Shown in pieces: positions 1 through 8,753 of a DNA stretch of 64,000 nucleotides (position 1 is its first letter; each line of letters opens with the position of its first letter). The notes beneath the pieces were generated by a model. The model did no database searches, was not told the DNA's origin, and saw only the letters and a list, made by a program, of their open reading frames with translations. The stretch is from the NCBI GenBank assembly GCA_038148755.1, contig JAYQWA010000007.1, positions 1 through 64,000 on the forward strand. The letters are read 5' to 3'. This stretch comes from UBA5109 sp038148755. GTDB lineage: Bacteria > Pseudomonadota > Gammaproteobacteria > Pseudomonadales > Pseudohongiellaceae. A program made the translations under genes and the position numbers.

Positions 1-193
1 CTTGATCTATCTTTAGAATCAAGACATTTTTTTTCCCAAACTGCAGTACTTCTTGTCCGGGGCCGTGTCCTTTGACTTCTGCAGAAGGAGAATGTACCCG
101 AAGAAACTCGGCATTTAAGTTATAAGTACCATCTTCATAGCTAAGCTCCAATATGCCGGATTTCCGATGAAGCTTTATTTCTACAGGTAGCAT
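1..193 (-). CDS. DUF971 (GBBH-like N-terminal domain) protein, 5' part only
   Basis: The reading frame opens with ATG at 193 and runs off the left window edge, leaving 64 codons. The visible protein starts MLPVEIKLHRKSG and contains FLRVHSPSAEVKGHGPGQE, the typical core of the DUF971 family (also called gamma-butyrobetaine hydroxylase-like N-terminal domain), whose complete single-domain members are about 100-130 residues. It begins 9 bases after the hslU stop on the same strand, so it is probably co-transcribed with hslVU. The same hslV-hslU-DUF971 order is known in Pseudomonas. The biochemical role of stand-alone DUF971 proteins is not settled; some are linked to iron-sulfur protein biology. 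The family call is firm, the function is not. Confidence 0.85.
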   Translation of the reverse strand, partial: MLPVEIKLHRKSGILELSYEDGTYNLNAEFLRVHSPSAEVKGHGPGQEVLQFGKKNVLILKIDQ

Positions 194-202
194 GGTGATG
201 AA

Positions 203-1549
203 TTACAGAATAAAACGGCTGAGATCTTCATTCTGGGAAAGTTCACTCAAGGTAAATTCGACGAATGCTGCATCCACGATAAAAGAATCTTTGCCACTTT
301 CGACCAGTTCACTGGCACGAAAAGAGATGTCTTCCAGTAATTTTTCCAATACAGTATGCAAGCGTCTGGCGCCAATATTTTCGGTACGTTCATTGACTCC
401 CCAGGCTATTTCAGAAATTTTCTGAATACCGTCTTCGGTAAATTCAAGTGAAAGATTTTCTGTAGCAAGCAGGGCTTGGTATTGCTTGCATAAAGAGGCA
501 TCCGGTTCAGTTAATATTCGGGTAAAGTCTTCTGCTGATAGCGCCTCCAACTCTACCCGAATGGGCAGGCGCCCCTGTAATTCAGGAATTAAATCCGAAG
601 GCTTTGAAAGGTGAAAGGCACCAGAAGCAATAAAAAGTATATGGTCAGTTTTAACAGGGCCATATTTGGTTGTGACGGTTGAGCCTTCTATTAATGGTAG
701 CAGGTCTCTTTGTACACCTTCTCTGGAAACACCCCCGGTGCTTGTTTCATTTTTACTCGCAACCTTATCGATTTCATCAATGAAAACAATTGCTGTCTGT
801 TCCGTGCTGGTGACAGCCTGGGTTTTTAATTCCTCTTCGTTGACGAGTTTGGCAGCTTCTTCATCTTTAAGTAATTTGAGTGCAGATTTGACAGTGACAC
901 GTCGAGTCTTTTTCCTCTGAGTGCCAAGATTGGAAAACATGGAACTGAGCTGATTAGTCATATCTTCCATACCGGGGGGAGCCATGATTTCAATGCCTGC
1001 AATCATATCGCTCACTTTAATTTCGATCTCCTTATCATCCAACTCACCTTCTCGCAGTTTTTTGCGGAAAATCTGGCGGGTACTGGTATCGGCTTCGGTC
1101 ACACTTAAAGGTTCAACCTGCTTTTGTGAAGCTGGCCCGGGTAACAGAATGTCGAGCACTTTATCTTCGGCAGCGTTAGCAGCCTGGACACTGACTTTTT
1201 CAATTTGCTGTTCTCGTAACATTTTATAGGCGACATCGACCAGGTCACGAATGATAGATTCCACATCACGGCCGACATAGCCAACTTCAGTAAATTTTGT
1301 TGCTTCAACTTTAATGAAAGGCGAGCCTGCAAGCCGTGCCAGTCTTCGGGCTATTTCTGTTTTACCGACACCGGTAGGGCCTATCATTAAAATATTCTTT
1401 GGTGTGACTTCGTTACGTAGTTCTTCAGGTAATTTCATCCTGCGCCATCGATTACGTAAAGCAATTGCAACGGCTCGCTTTGCAGCATCCTGTCCGACAA
1501 TATGCTTATCAAGTTCTACGGCAATTTGTTTAGGGCTTAAATCCGCCAT
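203..1549 (-). CDS. hslU: HslU, ATPase subunit of the HslUV protease
   Basis: AAA+ unfoldase of the cytosolic HslUV (ClpYQ) protease, which unfolds substrates and feeds them into HslV. The 448 residues match the family length. Visible are Walker A GPTGVGKT (about 57-64), the pore-loop motif GYVG (about 90-93), Walker B IVFIDEID (about 253-260), an inserted I-domain between roughly 110 and 240, and the C-terminal tail LSRFIL that docks into HslV. It follows hslV with a 26-base gap and is followed by a DUF971 gene. The pair is usually heat-shock regulated; I did not identify a sigma-32 promoter. Nothing is missing from the protein. Confidence 0.97.
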   Translation of the reverse strand: MADLSPKQIAVELDKHIVGQDAAKRAVAIALRNRWRRMKLPEELRNEVTPKNILMIGPTGVGKTEIARRLARLAGSPFIKVEATKFTEVGYVGRDVESIIRDLVDVAYKMLREQQIEKVSVQAANAAEDKVLDILLPGPASQKQVEPLSVTEADTSTRQIFRKKLREGELDDKEIEIKVSDMIAGIEIMAPPGMEDMTNQLSSMFSNLGTQRKKTRRVTVKSALKLLKDEEAAKLVNEEELKTQAVTSTEQTAIVFIDEIDKVASKNETSTGGVSREGVQRDLLPLIEGSTVTTKYGPVKTDHILFIASGAFHLSKPSDLIPELQGRLPIRVELEALSAEDFTRILTEPDASLCKQYQALLATENLSLEFTEDGIQKISEIAWGVNERTENIGARRLHTVLEKLLEDISFRASELVESGKDSFIVDAAFVEFTLSELSQNEDLSRFIL

Positions 1550-1575
1550 ACATGTTTCCTGTAAGGTAATTCTTT

Positions 1576-2115
1576 TTAGCAGTCTAATTCTTCGATGGTA
1601 AGATTGTGATTAGTGTAGACACAGATATTTGCTGCGATATTAAGGCTGTTTTCGACGATGGTTCTGGCATCAAGTTCGGTATTCTCCAGTAACGCAATAG
1701 CTGCAGCTTGCGCATAGGAACCACCGGAACCGATGGCCATCAATGAATTTTCAGGTTCTATAACATCACCATTACCGGTGATAATTAAAGAGGCTTCCCT
1801 GTCTGCCACCACAAGTAAAGCTTCAAGGCGGCGCAAGGCGCGTTCTGTACGCCAAAGCTTGGCAAGCTCGACGGCGGCTCGGGTCAATTTCCCGGAGTGT
1901 TTTTCCAGCTGCTCTTCAAAGCATTCAAACAAAGTAAAGGCATCTGCAGTACCACCGGCAAAGCCAGCGATGACTTGATTATTGTACAGGCGACGAACCT
2001 TGCGGGCGTTGCCTTTCATGACCGTATTACCCTGGCTTACCTGGCCATCTCCACCGATAACGACTTTGTCGCCCCGGCGAACAGAAACGATGGTGGTGCC
2101 GCGATATTGTTCCAT
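1576..2115 (-). CDS. hslV: HslV, peptidase subunit of the HslUV protease
   Basis: Threonine peptidase of the HslUV complex, forming the double hexameric proteolytic core in the cytosol. The 179-residue product starts MEQYRGTTIVSVRR, so the catalytic threonine of the TTIVSVRR motif lies after a six-residue leader that would have to be removed. E. coli HslV has only the initiator Met there, but a short MEQ-type leader occurs in other gammaproteobacterial HslVs. The GDGQVS and GNARKVRRL segments are typical of the family. The gene is 75 bases downstream of the SPOR-domain gene and directly upstream of hslU, consistent with a single operon. Confidence 0.97.
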   Translation of the reverse strand: MEQYRGTTIVSVRRGDKVVIGGDGQVSQGNTVMKGNARKVRRLYNNQVIAGFAGGTADAFTLFECFEEQLEKHSGKLTRAAVELAKLWRTERALRRLEALLVVADREASLIITGNGDVIEPENSLMAIGSGGSYAQAAAIALLENTELDARTIVENSLNIAANICVYTNHNLTIEELDC

Positions 2116-2190
2116 GGTGGTCTCACTATCAGGAATTAAGAACTTTACTATGTGGTGTTGCCTGTCGGTATTTCAAGGCTTTGGTGGTTA

Positions 2191-2766
2191 TTAACGGACG
2201 ACTATTTTTATCGTATCAGGCATGTTGTTGCGTGCCAGCAGATCAACTGCATCATTAGCACTGGCATTGCCTATGAATGGCCCGGCCTGTACCCGGAACA
2301 TCGTCTGACCTAACACTTCAGCCTGGGAGATTGACGCATCCAGTCCCAAAAGAATGATTTCAGCCCGCAGTTTTTCAGCATCTTCCATGGAATTAAATGA
2401 GCCCGCCTGTACACGGTAAATAGTCGGGTTTTCTTCAATTTCGGGTAGGAGTTCAACCGCAACGACATCTACGACGACTTCTGCTTCACTGAGACGGTCA
2501 TAAAAAGTAAAGTCAGTGCCTGCATCATTTACCTCTCCTGAAGCAGAATCCTGAACTACACTAGTATTATTAATTCCTTCTAATGGCGAAGTGCCAAAGA
2601 AGCCGACATAAGCGACCAGAGCAACAAAGAGTCCTGAAAGAAGGCCTGAAAAAAACCAGGGCCAATGACTTTTTGCTGGAGCCGTTCTGGTTGCAGATTT
2701 GGTGCTCGCGCGTTTTTTTCCGGTATTTTTGTCCGAAGAGCGCTGTTTAGCAAAATCATGAGCCAT
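2191..2766 (-). CDS. SPOR-domain membrane protein, FtsN-like
   Basis: A 191-residue bitopic inner-membrane protein. The basic N-terminus (many Lys/Arg in residues 1-33) is followed by one transmembrane helix around 36-57. A variable acidic periplasmic linker leads to a C-terminal SPOR domain (about 114-190) with the paired motifs YRVQAGSF and FRVQAGPF. SPOR domains bind denuded septal peptidoglycan. Position between priA and hslV is that of the ftsN-like gene in Pseudomonas, so a role in cell division is likely. Length is shorter than E. coli FtsN (about 320 residues), so it may be a reduced FtsN or a related SPOR protein. argS, which often separates this gene from priA, is absent here. Confidence 0.8.
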   Translation of the reverse strand: MAHDFAKQRSSDKNTGKKRASTKSATRTAPAKSHWPWFFSGLLSGLFVALVAYVGFFGTSPLEGINNTSVVQDSASGEVNDAGTDFTFYDRLSEAEVVVDVVAVELLPEIEENPTIYRVQAGSFNSMEDAEKLRAEIILLGLDASISQAEVLGQTMFRVQAGPFIGNASANDAVDLLARNNMPDTIKIVVR

Positions 2767-2848
2767 GGGGTTTAAATTCTTAAGCTGGTAAAGGGCATAT
2801 TATCCTGAATTTGTTCACTTATTGGTAGTGAATGAATTGCGCCGGGAC

Positions 2849-4897
2849 TTAACTGAAATCAAGCGGATCTATATCTATTGACCAACGCACCTTTCTACTT
2901 TGCGGCAAGGATTCATAGACCGGAATTAAATGATTCAAAAGTGTATGTAATTCAGCCCTGTTTGAAGATTGAAACAACAATTGAAACCGAAAACGTCCGG
3001 CCCTTTTTTCCATAGGCGCAGGGAAAGGCCCTAGGGTGAATGTGGTATTAGTCAATTTTTGTTTACTTGTGTCTTTTACGTTTTGAAGAAATGACATAGG
3101 AAGAGAGGCATTGCTGGCCTCTGCACGGATCAGTGCCTGATAGGAATAAGGCGGTAAATTAGCCATATTTCTTTGTTCCAGAAGTGTTCGTGAAAAATTC
3201 TTATAGCCATCATTGATCAGTGACCTCAAGGTAGGGTGAGTGCTGTTATGGGTTTGAATCAGAACTTCACCGGCGTCTTTACCACGTCCGGAGCGTCCAG
3301 CAACCTGTATCAGTAATTGCCCCATAAACTCCTGACCGCGAAAGTCTGAACTGAACAAGCCAGCGTCGGCCTCAAGGACTGCAACCAGGGTGACTTCAGG
3401 GAAGTGATGTCCCTTGGCAAGCATTTGTGTCCCAACCAGAATGGCGGCCTGACCCTTATTGATTTCGGCAATGGTATCCTCCAATTTACCCCGGTTGCGT
3501 GTGGTATCACGGTCGATTCGAAAGATGGGGGTGTCGGGAAAAGCTTCCTGAAGTTTTGCTTCTGTCCGCTCGGTTCCCAGGCCGATAGGTAATAAGTTGT
3601 TGTTCTGACAGGAAGGGCAGCTCAGAATAATTTTCCGCTGTGATTCACAACGATGGCAACGTAATTCCGGGCTGCTTCTGTGCAAGGTGTAACTGGTATC
3701 ACAACGCGGGCAAGTTGCTGTCCAGCCACAATCATGGCACTGCAGTAATGGGGCATAACCCCTGCGGTTCAGAAAAATAAGTACCTGTTTGTTTTGTTGC
3801 AAGCGACTTTTTATTGCGCTGAGAAGCTGCTCAGAAAAACCTTCACTCAGCGGTTTCCCTTTTAAATCAATACAGGTAAATGTAGGTTTGTTGGCATCCG
3901 CCGCGCGCTGCTCAAGCGTCACCAAGGAGTAACGCTTGCTTAAAGCATTATGCAGACTTTCCAGACTGGGTGTCGCTGAGCCCAGAATAATCGGTATGTC
4001 AAATAACTGTGCTCTATAAATAGCAAGATCACGAGCCGAGTAACGAAAGCCTTCCTGCTGTTTGTATGAGGCATCATGTTCTTCATCAATAATAATCAAG
4101 CCGGGGCGAAGCAGTGGGGTAAAAATAGCTGAGCGGGTCCCAATAATAATATCTGCCTTACCAAGGCGGGCATCAGCCCATGCAATGAAGCGCTGTTTGT
4201 CAGTCAGCCCGGAATGGATAGCAAGAATTTTTTCAGTAAAACGATTCTGGAAGTTCTGAATAGTCTGAGGCGTCAGACTTATTTCGGGAACCAGCATGAT
4301 GACCTGTAAGCCTGCTTGAATTTTTTCAGCAATCAGTTGTAGATAGACTTCTGTCTTACCGCTTCCGGTGACACCTTCGAGTAGAAAACAATGGAAGTTA
4401 TTACCTTTCTTCAGGATGCTAGTTTTGACCTGTTCCTGTTCTTTGTTTAGGCGTAATTGAGGTTTTAGTTCTTTGGTAATTTTTTGTTGCTCGCCATCAG
4501 CATCATTATTTTTAAAAGTAAGCGCTTTGCCCTGTCGAATACGGGTAGGTAATGCATTGTATATAACTTGCCCTAAAGGATAGTGGTAATAAGCAGCTGC
4601 CCATTTAAAAAGTTTCATCATTGCAGGATCGAAAACAGGCTCCTGGTCGATGACTTCAATAATTCTTTTTAAGTCAGCTATGGCGAATTCACTTTCTGCA
4701 GAGGCATCAATGATCAAACCAACAAGTTCACGTTTGCCAAAAGGCACTTTTACCCTGGAACCTTCTGATAACTCACTCTTGAAATTTTCCGGGGGTAAAT
4801 AGTCAAAGCTCCGCCGCAGGGGCGTGTTCACGACGACCCTGACAACAAAATTGGGGATAGGGGAATGGAGCGTATTACTGCCTTGGTTTATACTCAC
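2849..4897 (-). CDS. priA: PriA, primosomal replication-restart helicase
   Basis: Superfamily 2 DNA helicase that recognises stalled forks and loads the replisome. The 682 residues fit the family. Visible are the N-terminal DNA-binding region with FDYLPP, Walker A GVTGSGKT (about 175-182), the Walker B box DEEH (about 271-274), GSATPS (motif III), and an eight-cysteine zinc-binding insertion between about 387 and 430 (CHDC, CPRC, CHRC, CPSC pairs). The C-terminal helicase lobe has QVAGRSGRG. It is transcribed divergently from the chorismate mutase gene at 4952, leaving a 54-base shared upstream region. No lesions are seen. Confidence 0.97.
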   Translation of the reverse strand: MSINQGSNTLHSPIPNFVVRVVVNTPLRRSFDYLPPENFKSELSEGSRVKVPFGKRELVGLIIDASAESEFAIADLKRIIEVIDQEPVFDPAMMKLFKWAAAYYHYPLGQVIYNALPTRIRQGKALTFKNNDADGEQQKITKELKPQLRLNKEQEQVKTSILKKGNNFHCFLLEGVTGSGKTEVYLQLIAEKIQAGLQVIMLVPEISLTPQTIQNFQNRFTEKILAIHSGLTDKQRFIAWADARLGKADIIIGTRSAIFTPLLRPGLIIIDEEHDASYKQQEGFRYSARDLAIYRAQLFDIPIILGSATPSLESLHNALSKRYSLVTLEQRAADANKPTFTCIDLKGKPLSEGFSEQLLSAIKSRLQQNKQVLIFLNRRGYAPLLQCHDCGWTATCPRCDTSYTLHRSSPELRCHRCESQRKIILSCPSCQNNNLLPIGLGTERTEAKLQEAFPDTPIFRIDRDTTRNRGKLEDTIAEINKGQAAILVGTQMLAKGHHFPEVTLVAVLEADAGLFSSDFRGQEFMGQLLIQVAGRSGRGKDAGEVLIQTHNSTHPTLRSLINDGYKNFSRTLLEQRNMANLPPYSYQALIRAEASNASLPMSFLQNVKDTSKQKLTNTTFTLGPFPAPMEKRAGRFRFQLLFQSSNRAELHTLLNHLIPVYESLPQSRKVRWSIDIDPLDFS

Positions 4898-4951
4898 TGG
4901 AACTAATATAACTTTTTTAACTTTAAGTCACTAAATTGTTGGAAGATTACC

Positions 4952-5242
4952 ATGCAAACGAACTCTATGCCTGATGAATTGCTAAGCTTACGTGATCAAA
5001 TCGATAAGCTTGATGATGAGCTCTTATCGGTGTTGGCCAAGCGATTCGAAGTAACAGCCAGAGTTGGTAAATTCAAGGCAGATAACGGACTGGACTCTGT
5101 TGATGAGGAACGGGAGCAACAAAAGTTAATTGATTTAAAAATGCTGGCGGAAGAAAAAGCACTTAGCCCTGAATTTGTCTTGAATCTTTTTAAGATGATC
5201 TTCGCTGAAGTTGTGGAAAACCATCGCGCTTACCTTTCGTAA
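4952..5242 (+). CDS. Stand-alone AroQ-class chorismate mutase
   Basis: A 96-residue all-alpha protein aligned by eye to the N-terminal domain of E. coli PheA. It would convert chorismate to prephenate for phenylalanine and tyrosine synthesis in the cytosol. With a constant offset of three, the E. coli active-site residues Arg11, Arg28, Lys39, Asp48, Arg51 and Glu52 correspond to R14, R31, K42, D51, R54 and E55 here. The position of E. coli Gln88 falls on His91, which is unusual if my ungapped alignment is right. It has no prephenate dehydratase or dehydrogenase domain. It could also be a remnant of a larger P- or T-protein, but the length suits a monofunctional enzyme. Confidence 0.85.
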   Translation: MQTNSMPDELLSLRDQIDKLDDELLSVLAKRFEVTARVGKFKADNGLDSVDEEREQQKLIDLKMLAEEKALSPEFVLNLFKMIFAEVVENHRAYLS

Positions 5243-5297
5243 TGCAACCCAGAAGCTTATGTAGTGATTCATTTCCTACTGAGCTTTCTGTTATCTC

Positions 5298-5325
5298 TTG
5301 CTAAATAGCACGACTCTGCTAGAAT
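5298..5325 (+). promoter_or_regulatory. Candidate sigma-70 promoter for rpmE
   Basis: TTGCTA at 5298-5303 and TAGAAT at 5320-5325 are separated by 16 bases, close to the sigma-70 consensus. They lie 73 bases upstream of the rpmE ATG and after the chorismate mutase stop, in a stretch without other coding signal. Pattern match only. Confidence 0.5.
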
Positions 5326-5397
5326 TCGCGCTCTTTTTTACAAGAATATGGTGCCTAGAACAAATATCAGGTGGCGATATTCAGTTTGAGGTCTTGC

Positions 5398-5607
5398 ATG
5401 AAAGCAGAAATACATCCTAAATATGAAGATACGGTAGTAACCTGTGGCTGCGGTAATGTTATCAATACACGCTCTACATTAGGTGGCGAGTTGCGTATTG
5501 ACGTTTGTTCTCAATGCCATCCTTTTTATACAGGAAAGCAGAAAATCGTTGATACTGGCGGTCGTGTTGATCGTTACAAGAAGCGTTTCAGCAGTCGTAA
5601 GCTATAA
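5398..5607 (+). CDS. rpmE: Ribosomal protein L31, zinc-binding (type A)
   Basis: A 69-residue large-subunit ribosomal protein. The start at ATG 5398 gives MKAEIHPKY, the normal L31 beginning; an in-frame upstream extension to 5371 would add nine residues not found in the family. The four zinc-ligand cysteines C16, C18, C37 and C40 (TCGCGN and CSQCHPFYTG) are all present, so this is the zinc-containing form rather than the cysteine-free YkgM type made under zinc limitation. A TTGAGGT stretch upstream can serve as ribosome binding site. It converges on mrcA, with the two stops about 60 bases apart. Confidence 0.96.
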   Translation: MKAEIHPKYEDTVVTCGCGNVINTRSTLGGELRIDVCSQCHPFYTGKQKIVDTGGRVDRYKKRFSSRKL

Positions 5608-5667
5608 GAATTTTAGGTTTAGATTCGAATCAGCCAGATCAGGCAATTGCCTTTTAGTTACTGGCTT

Positions 5668-8043
5668 TTAAAATAGATCGTCTTCATCTTCCAGCTCAGT
5701 TGAGCCGTTTAATGTGGCATCATAGGCTCCAAGCGGCTGGGATTCTTCCCTGAACACTTCAAAGATGGCGTTTTCATCATTAGGTTGCGCTCTAAACCCT
5801 GTTTCCGGATTTATTCTGACAGTAACAATGCCATCAGGTTGTGCCATTGAATTTATGGGCATCCCGGCGAGCGCATCTTCCATGAAATCAATCCAGATTG
5901 GAACAGCAACAGTGGCAGCTTGTTCATCCCTGCCTAATGTCTGAGGGTTATCAAAACCGACATAAACCGTCGTTACCATATCGCCATTGAAACCGGAAAA
6001 CCAGAGATCGAAATTATCATTTGTAGTGCCGGTTTTACCAGCAAGGTCAGGGCGGCCGATTTCACGGTTTATACGTCTGCCACTGCCGTTGGTGATGACA
6101 GAACGCAGCATGGTATTCATTATATAGGCGACATCCTCATCAATGACGCGAGGAGCGGGGTAAGAAGAGATAGATTGAGGACTCTCAGGGTCAAAATCCA
6201 AAGTACATGTCTGGCAAACTGCAGATGGCTGTGCCTGATACACAGTGCCATCGTTAAAATTTTCTATTCGCTCTATCAAATAGGGTTGTACCCGATATCC
6301 GCCGTTAGCGAAAACAGTATAGGCACTGGCGACTTCCATGGGTGTCAATGCATGTGAACCGATAGCTACAGTCAGGTCATTACGGGGAAACTCAGCTTCA
6401 TTAAAACCAAATCTTGCAATATACGGCATAACGATATCTTCACCTAAAGCATCATAAAGTCTAAGTGAAACAAGGTTCTTTGAGTTAGTAAGTGCATACT
6501 TTAAAGAAATAGGGCCAAGGAATTCTCCACCAAAATTTTCTGGCCTGTAATCACTTCGGTCTAACGGTGCATCATTAATCAGAGTTGCGGCTGTATAGCC
6601 ATTTTCCAGAGCAGCAGCATATAGAAAGGGCTTGAAATTGGAACCTGGCTGGCGTCTGGCCTGGGTCACGCGATTAAAATTACTTTGATAAAAATCATAG
6701 CCTCCGGTAAGTGCCAGGATCGCCCCGTTATTCGGGTTAATGGATACCAGCGCACCATTTGCGGCAGGAACCTGGCTAAGCATCCAGCGATTTTCCTCAT
6801 TAAGGCTGACTCTGATCAGGTCGCCGACTTCTAATACTTCTATGGCAGTTCTTGGGCTGGAAGTCCAAGTGCTGTTGTTAATAAAGCGTTTAGCCCAACG
6901 AATGCCATCCCACTCGATAGTGATGGTTTCACTATTTTTAAGTAATGCGAGTATGGATCTTTCATTTATTTGTTGTACAAAAGCAGGTTCCTGGTCACCT
7001 ATCGTTGGCGTTCTGCCTAAAATAGATAACCACATATCAACGTCATCACTTTCATTTGAAGGCCTCAGATGGTTCTCGGGCCCACGGTAACCGTGGTTCC
7101 TGTCATAGTTTTCCAGGCCATCGGTAAGGGCCTGGTTGGCTAGCGCCTGGGTTTCACTGTTAACAGTCGTATAGACTTCAAAACCATCAGTAATAGCTAA
7201 ATCACCGTAGCGTGCTTCCATGTCCAGCCTGACCATCTCAGCAATGTAAGGAGCCTCCACTTCAATTTCCACACCATAGCGTTGAGCGGTCAAAGGTGCA
7301 TTATCTGCTTCATTAAACTGAGTCTGAGAAATCATGTTGAGCTCTAGCATGCGGCGTAAAACCCGGCTTCGGTAAGTTAGGGCTCTTTGCTCCGAGCGCA
7401 ATGGATTAATGGTATTTGGTGCTGGCAATAACGCGACCAGCATGGCCATTTCGGACAAGCTCAGTTCACTTGGTGCTTTGTTATAAAACTGACTGGAAGC
7501 CGCTGATATGCCATAGGCTGAAATCCCAAAAAAGATACGGTTCAGATAAAGCTCAAGAATTTCCTCTTTATTGAGTTCCCTCTCTATTTTCAAGGCCAGC
7601 AGTATTTCTTTAAATTTCCTTGAATAAGGGCTTTCTCCTTCAAATGAAATATTTTTCGCCAACTGCATGGTCAGGGTACTGCCACCACCACTGGGATTTC
7701 CGCTTAAAATCCCGAACACAGACCGTGCCAGCGCCTTTAAATCTACCCCATTGTGTTGATAGAAACGTGTGTCTTCACTGGCTATCAGGGCGTCCAAAAG
7801 GAGAGGGGGGATATCACTGTATTTAATCGGATCGCGCCGGACCTCTCCAAACTCAGCAATTAATTTGTTATCTGCAGTGTAGATGCGTAAGGGATTAACC
7901 AGCCGGACATTACGATAATCTTCCGCAGGCGGGAGTTTGGGAGATAGGTACAGGTAGGCACTGGTTGTGACCATAACCACTCCAAGACCACCAAACAGGC
8001 AGCACCAGAGCACTAGATTTAAACATTTGCGTACTATATTCAT
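5668..8043 (-). CDS. mrcA: Class A penicillin-binding protein 1A
   Basis: Bifunctional peptidoglycan synthase anchored in the inner membrane, 791 residues. A transmembrane helix spans about 11-33. The glycosyltransferase domain shows EDTRFYQHNG with catalytic Glu about 90 and GGSTLTMQLAKN. An OB-like insert follows. The transpeptidase domain has the serine motif S468-N-F-K471, the S521-K-N523 triad and K670-T-G. The C-terminus ends in an acidic tail. It is transcribed away from the pilM relic, as ponA is divergent to pilM in Pseudomonas. The malic enzyme gene often found between rpmE and ponA is absent. All catalytic motifs are intact. Confidence 0.95.
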   Translation of the reverse strand: MNIVRKCLNLVLWCCLFGGLGVVMVTTSAYLYLSPKLPPAEDYRNVRLVNPLRIYTADNKLIAEFGEVRRDPIKYSDIPPLLLDALIASEDTRFYQHNGVDLKALARSVFGILSGNPSGGGSTLTMQLAKNISFEGESPYSRKFKEILLALKIERELNKEEILELYLNRIFFGISAYGISAASSQFYNKAPSELSLSEMAMLVALLPAPNTINPLRSEQRALTYRSRVLRRMLELNMISQTQFNEADNAPLTAQRYGVEIEVEAPYIAEMVRLDMEARYGDLAITDGFEVYTTVNSETQALANQALTDGLENYDRNHGYRGPENHLRPSNESDDVDMWLSILGRTPTIGDQEPAFVQQINERSILALLKNSETITIEWDGIRWAKRFINNSTWTSSPRTAIEVLEVGDLIRVSLNEENRWMLSQVPAANGALVSINPNNGAILALTGGYDFYQSNFNRVTQARRQPGSNFKPFLYAAALENGYTAATLINDAPLDRSDYRPENFGGEFLGPISLKYALTNSKNLVSLRLYDALGEDIVMPYIARFGFNEAEFPRNDLTVAIGSHALTPMEVASAYTVFANGGYRVQPYLIERIENFNDGTVYQAQPSAVCQTCTLDFDPESPQSISSYPAPRVIDEDVAYIMNTMLRSVITNGSGRRINREIGRPDLAGKTGTTNDNFDLWFSGFNGDMVTTVYVGFDNPQTLGRDEQAATVAVPIWIDFMEDALAGMPINSMAQPDGIVTVRINPETGFRAQPNDENAIFEVFREESQPLGAYDATLNGSTELEDEDDLF

Positions 8044-8510
8044 AGTACTACCATGATACCTGTACCAGAGTTAATGTCGTTAAACGTAACGACAGGACGA
8101 AAGCAGGGAAAACACCATAACTTTAGCACTTTTAATTTGCTATTACCTCGGAATAATGATGATTTTAAACGTTTTTTTACGACAATTGTGATTGTATGCG
8201 CATAATTCTATTCATCACTTGGTAGATTGAGCCGATATGATAACTGAAAAAAAATTTACTTGTGACTACAGTGGAGTGTGATGTAGCTAGCAATTTAAAG
8301 TAATTTGTTGGAAAAACACTTAATTATTTGAAATTAATAATTAAATTAAGTAATGTGCTGGGTTGTGAGAGTCTGCATTCTCTTAATGGAAGAGTATGTG
8401 TACGGAATTTTGGCTTCTTGCCAGAATGAACTGACTGGGAAATTGGTAGAGAGTTAGCTAAATAGTATCAGCCTGAAGAGGCAAAAAAGGGTTTTAAGGA
8501 GTATGGTTTG
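8044..8510. other. AT-rich divergent intergenic region between mrcA and the pilM relic
   Basis: About 460 bases without a supported gene. The stretch is AT-rich with several short poly-A and poly-T runs and must hold the mrcA promoter on one strand and the old pilM promoter on the other. I found no convincing -35/-10 pair with good spacing. AAGGAG at 8496-8501 is a ribosome binding site for the pilM relic. Confidence 0.5.
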
Positions 8511-8753
8511 GTGAGTATTTTTAGCAGAAAAAATACAGCGCTGCATGGCGTGGATATCAGCTCCAGCTCTATTAAGCTTATTGAATTAAGCAAGTCGGGT
8601 AGTAAGTACAAAGTAGAAAATTATGTCAGTCGTCCGCTGCCTGAAAATGCTGTTGTGGAAAAAAATATAAATGAACTTGAAGCAGTTGGTGATGTGATTA
8701 TCAAGATGTATAAGGCACAGATTTTGTGCTTGCCTGTTAAGCACACTGCTTAA
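8511..8753 (+). pseudogene. pilM: pilM 5' stump (type IV pilus assembly protein), remainder of pilMNOPQ deleted
   Basis: The 80-codon frame starts at GTG 8511 with AAGGAG nine bases upstream (a TTG at 8508 is also possible). Residues 1 to about 68 match PilM: GVDISSSSIKLIELS, then PLPENAVVEKN. Intact PilM is an actin-like protein of about 350 residues. Here the frame departs from PilM after IIKMYK and ends 12 residues later at TAA, directly overlapping the aroK ATG (TAATG). In Pseudomonas-type genomes pilM-N-O-P-Q lies exactly between ponA and aroK, so a deletion probably fused early pilM to the 3' end of the operon. The stump keeps the operon's start signals and may now act as a leader frame for aroK. 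Confidence 0.85.

Noticed and set aside
1576..2115. Wrong start or frameshift at the HslV N-terminus because the catalytic Thr is not residue 2
   Set aside because: A short MEQ-type leader before the TTIVSV motif occurs in other gammaproteobacterial HslVs, and the ATG is in frame with a normal product.
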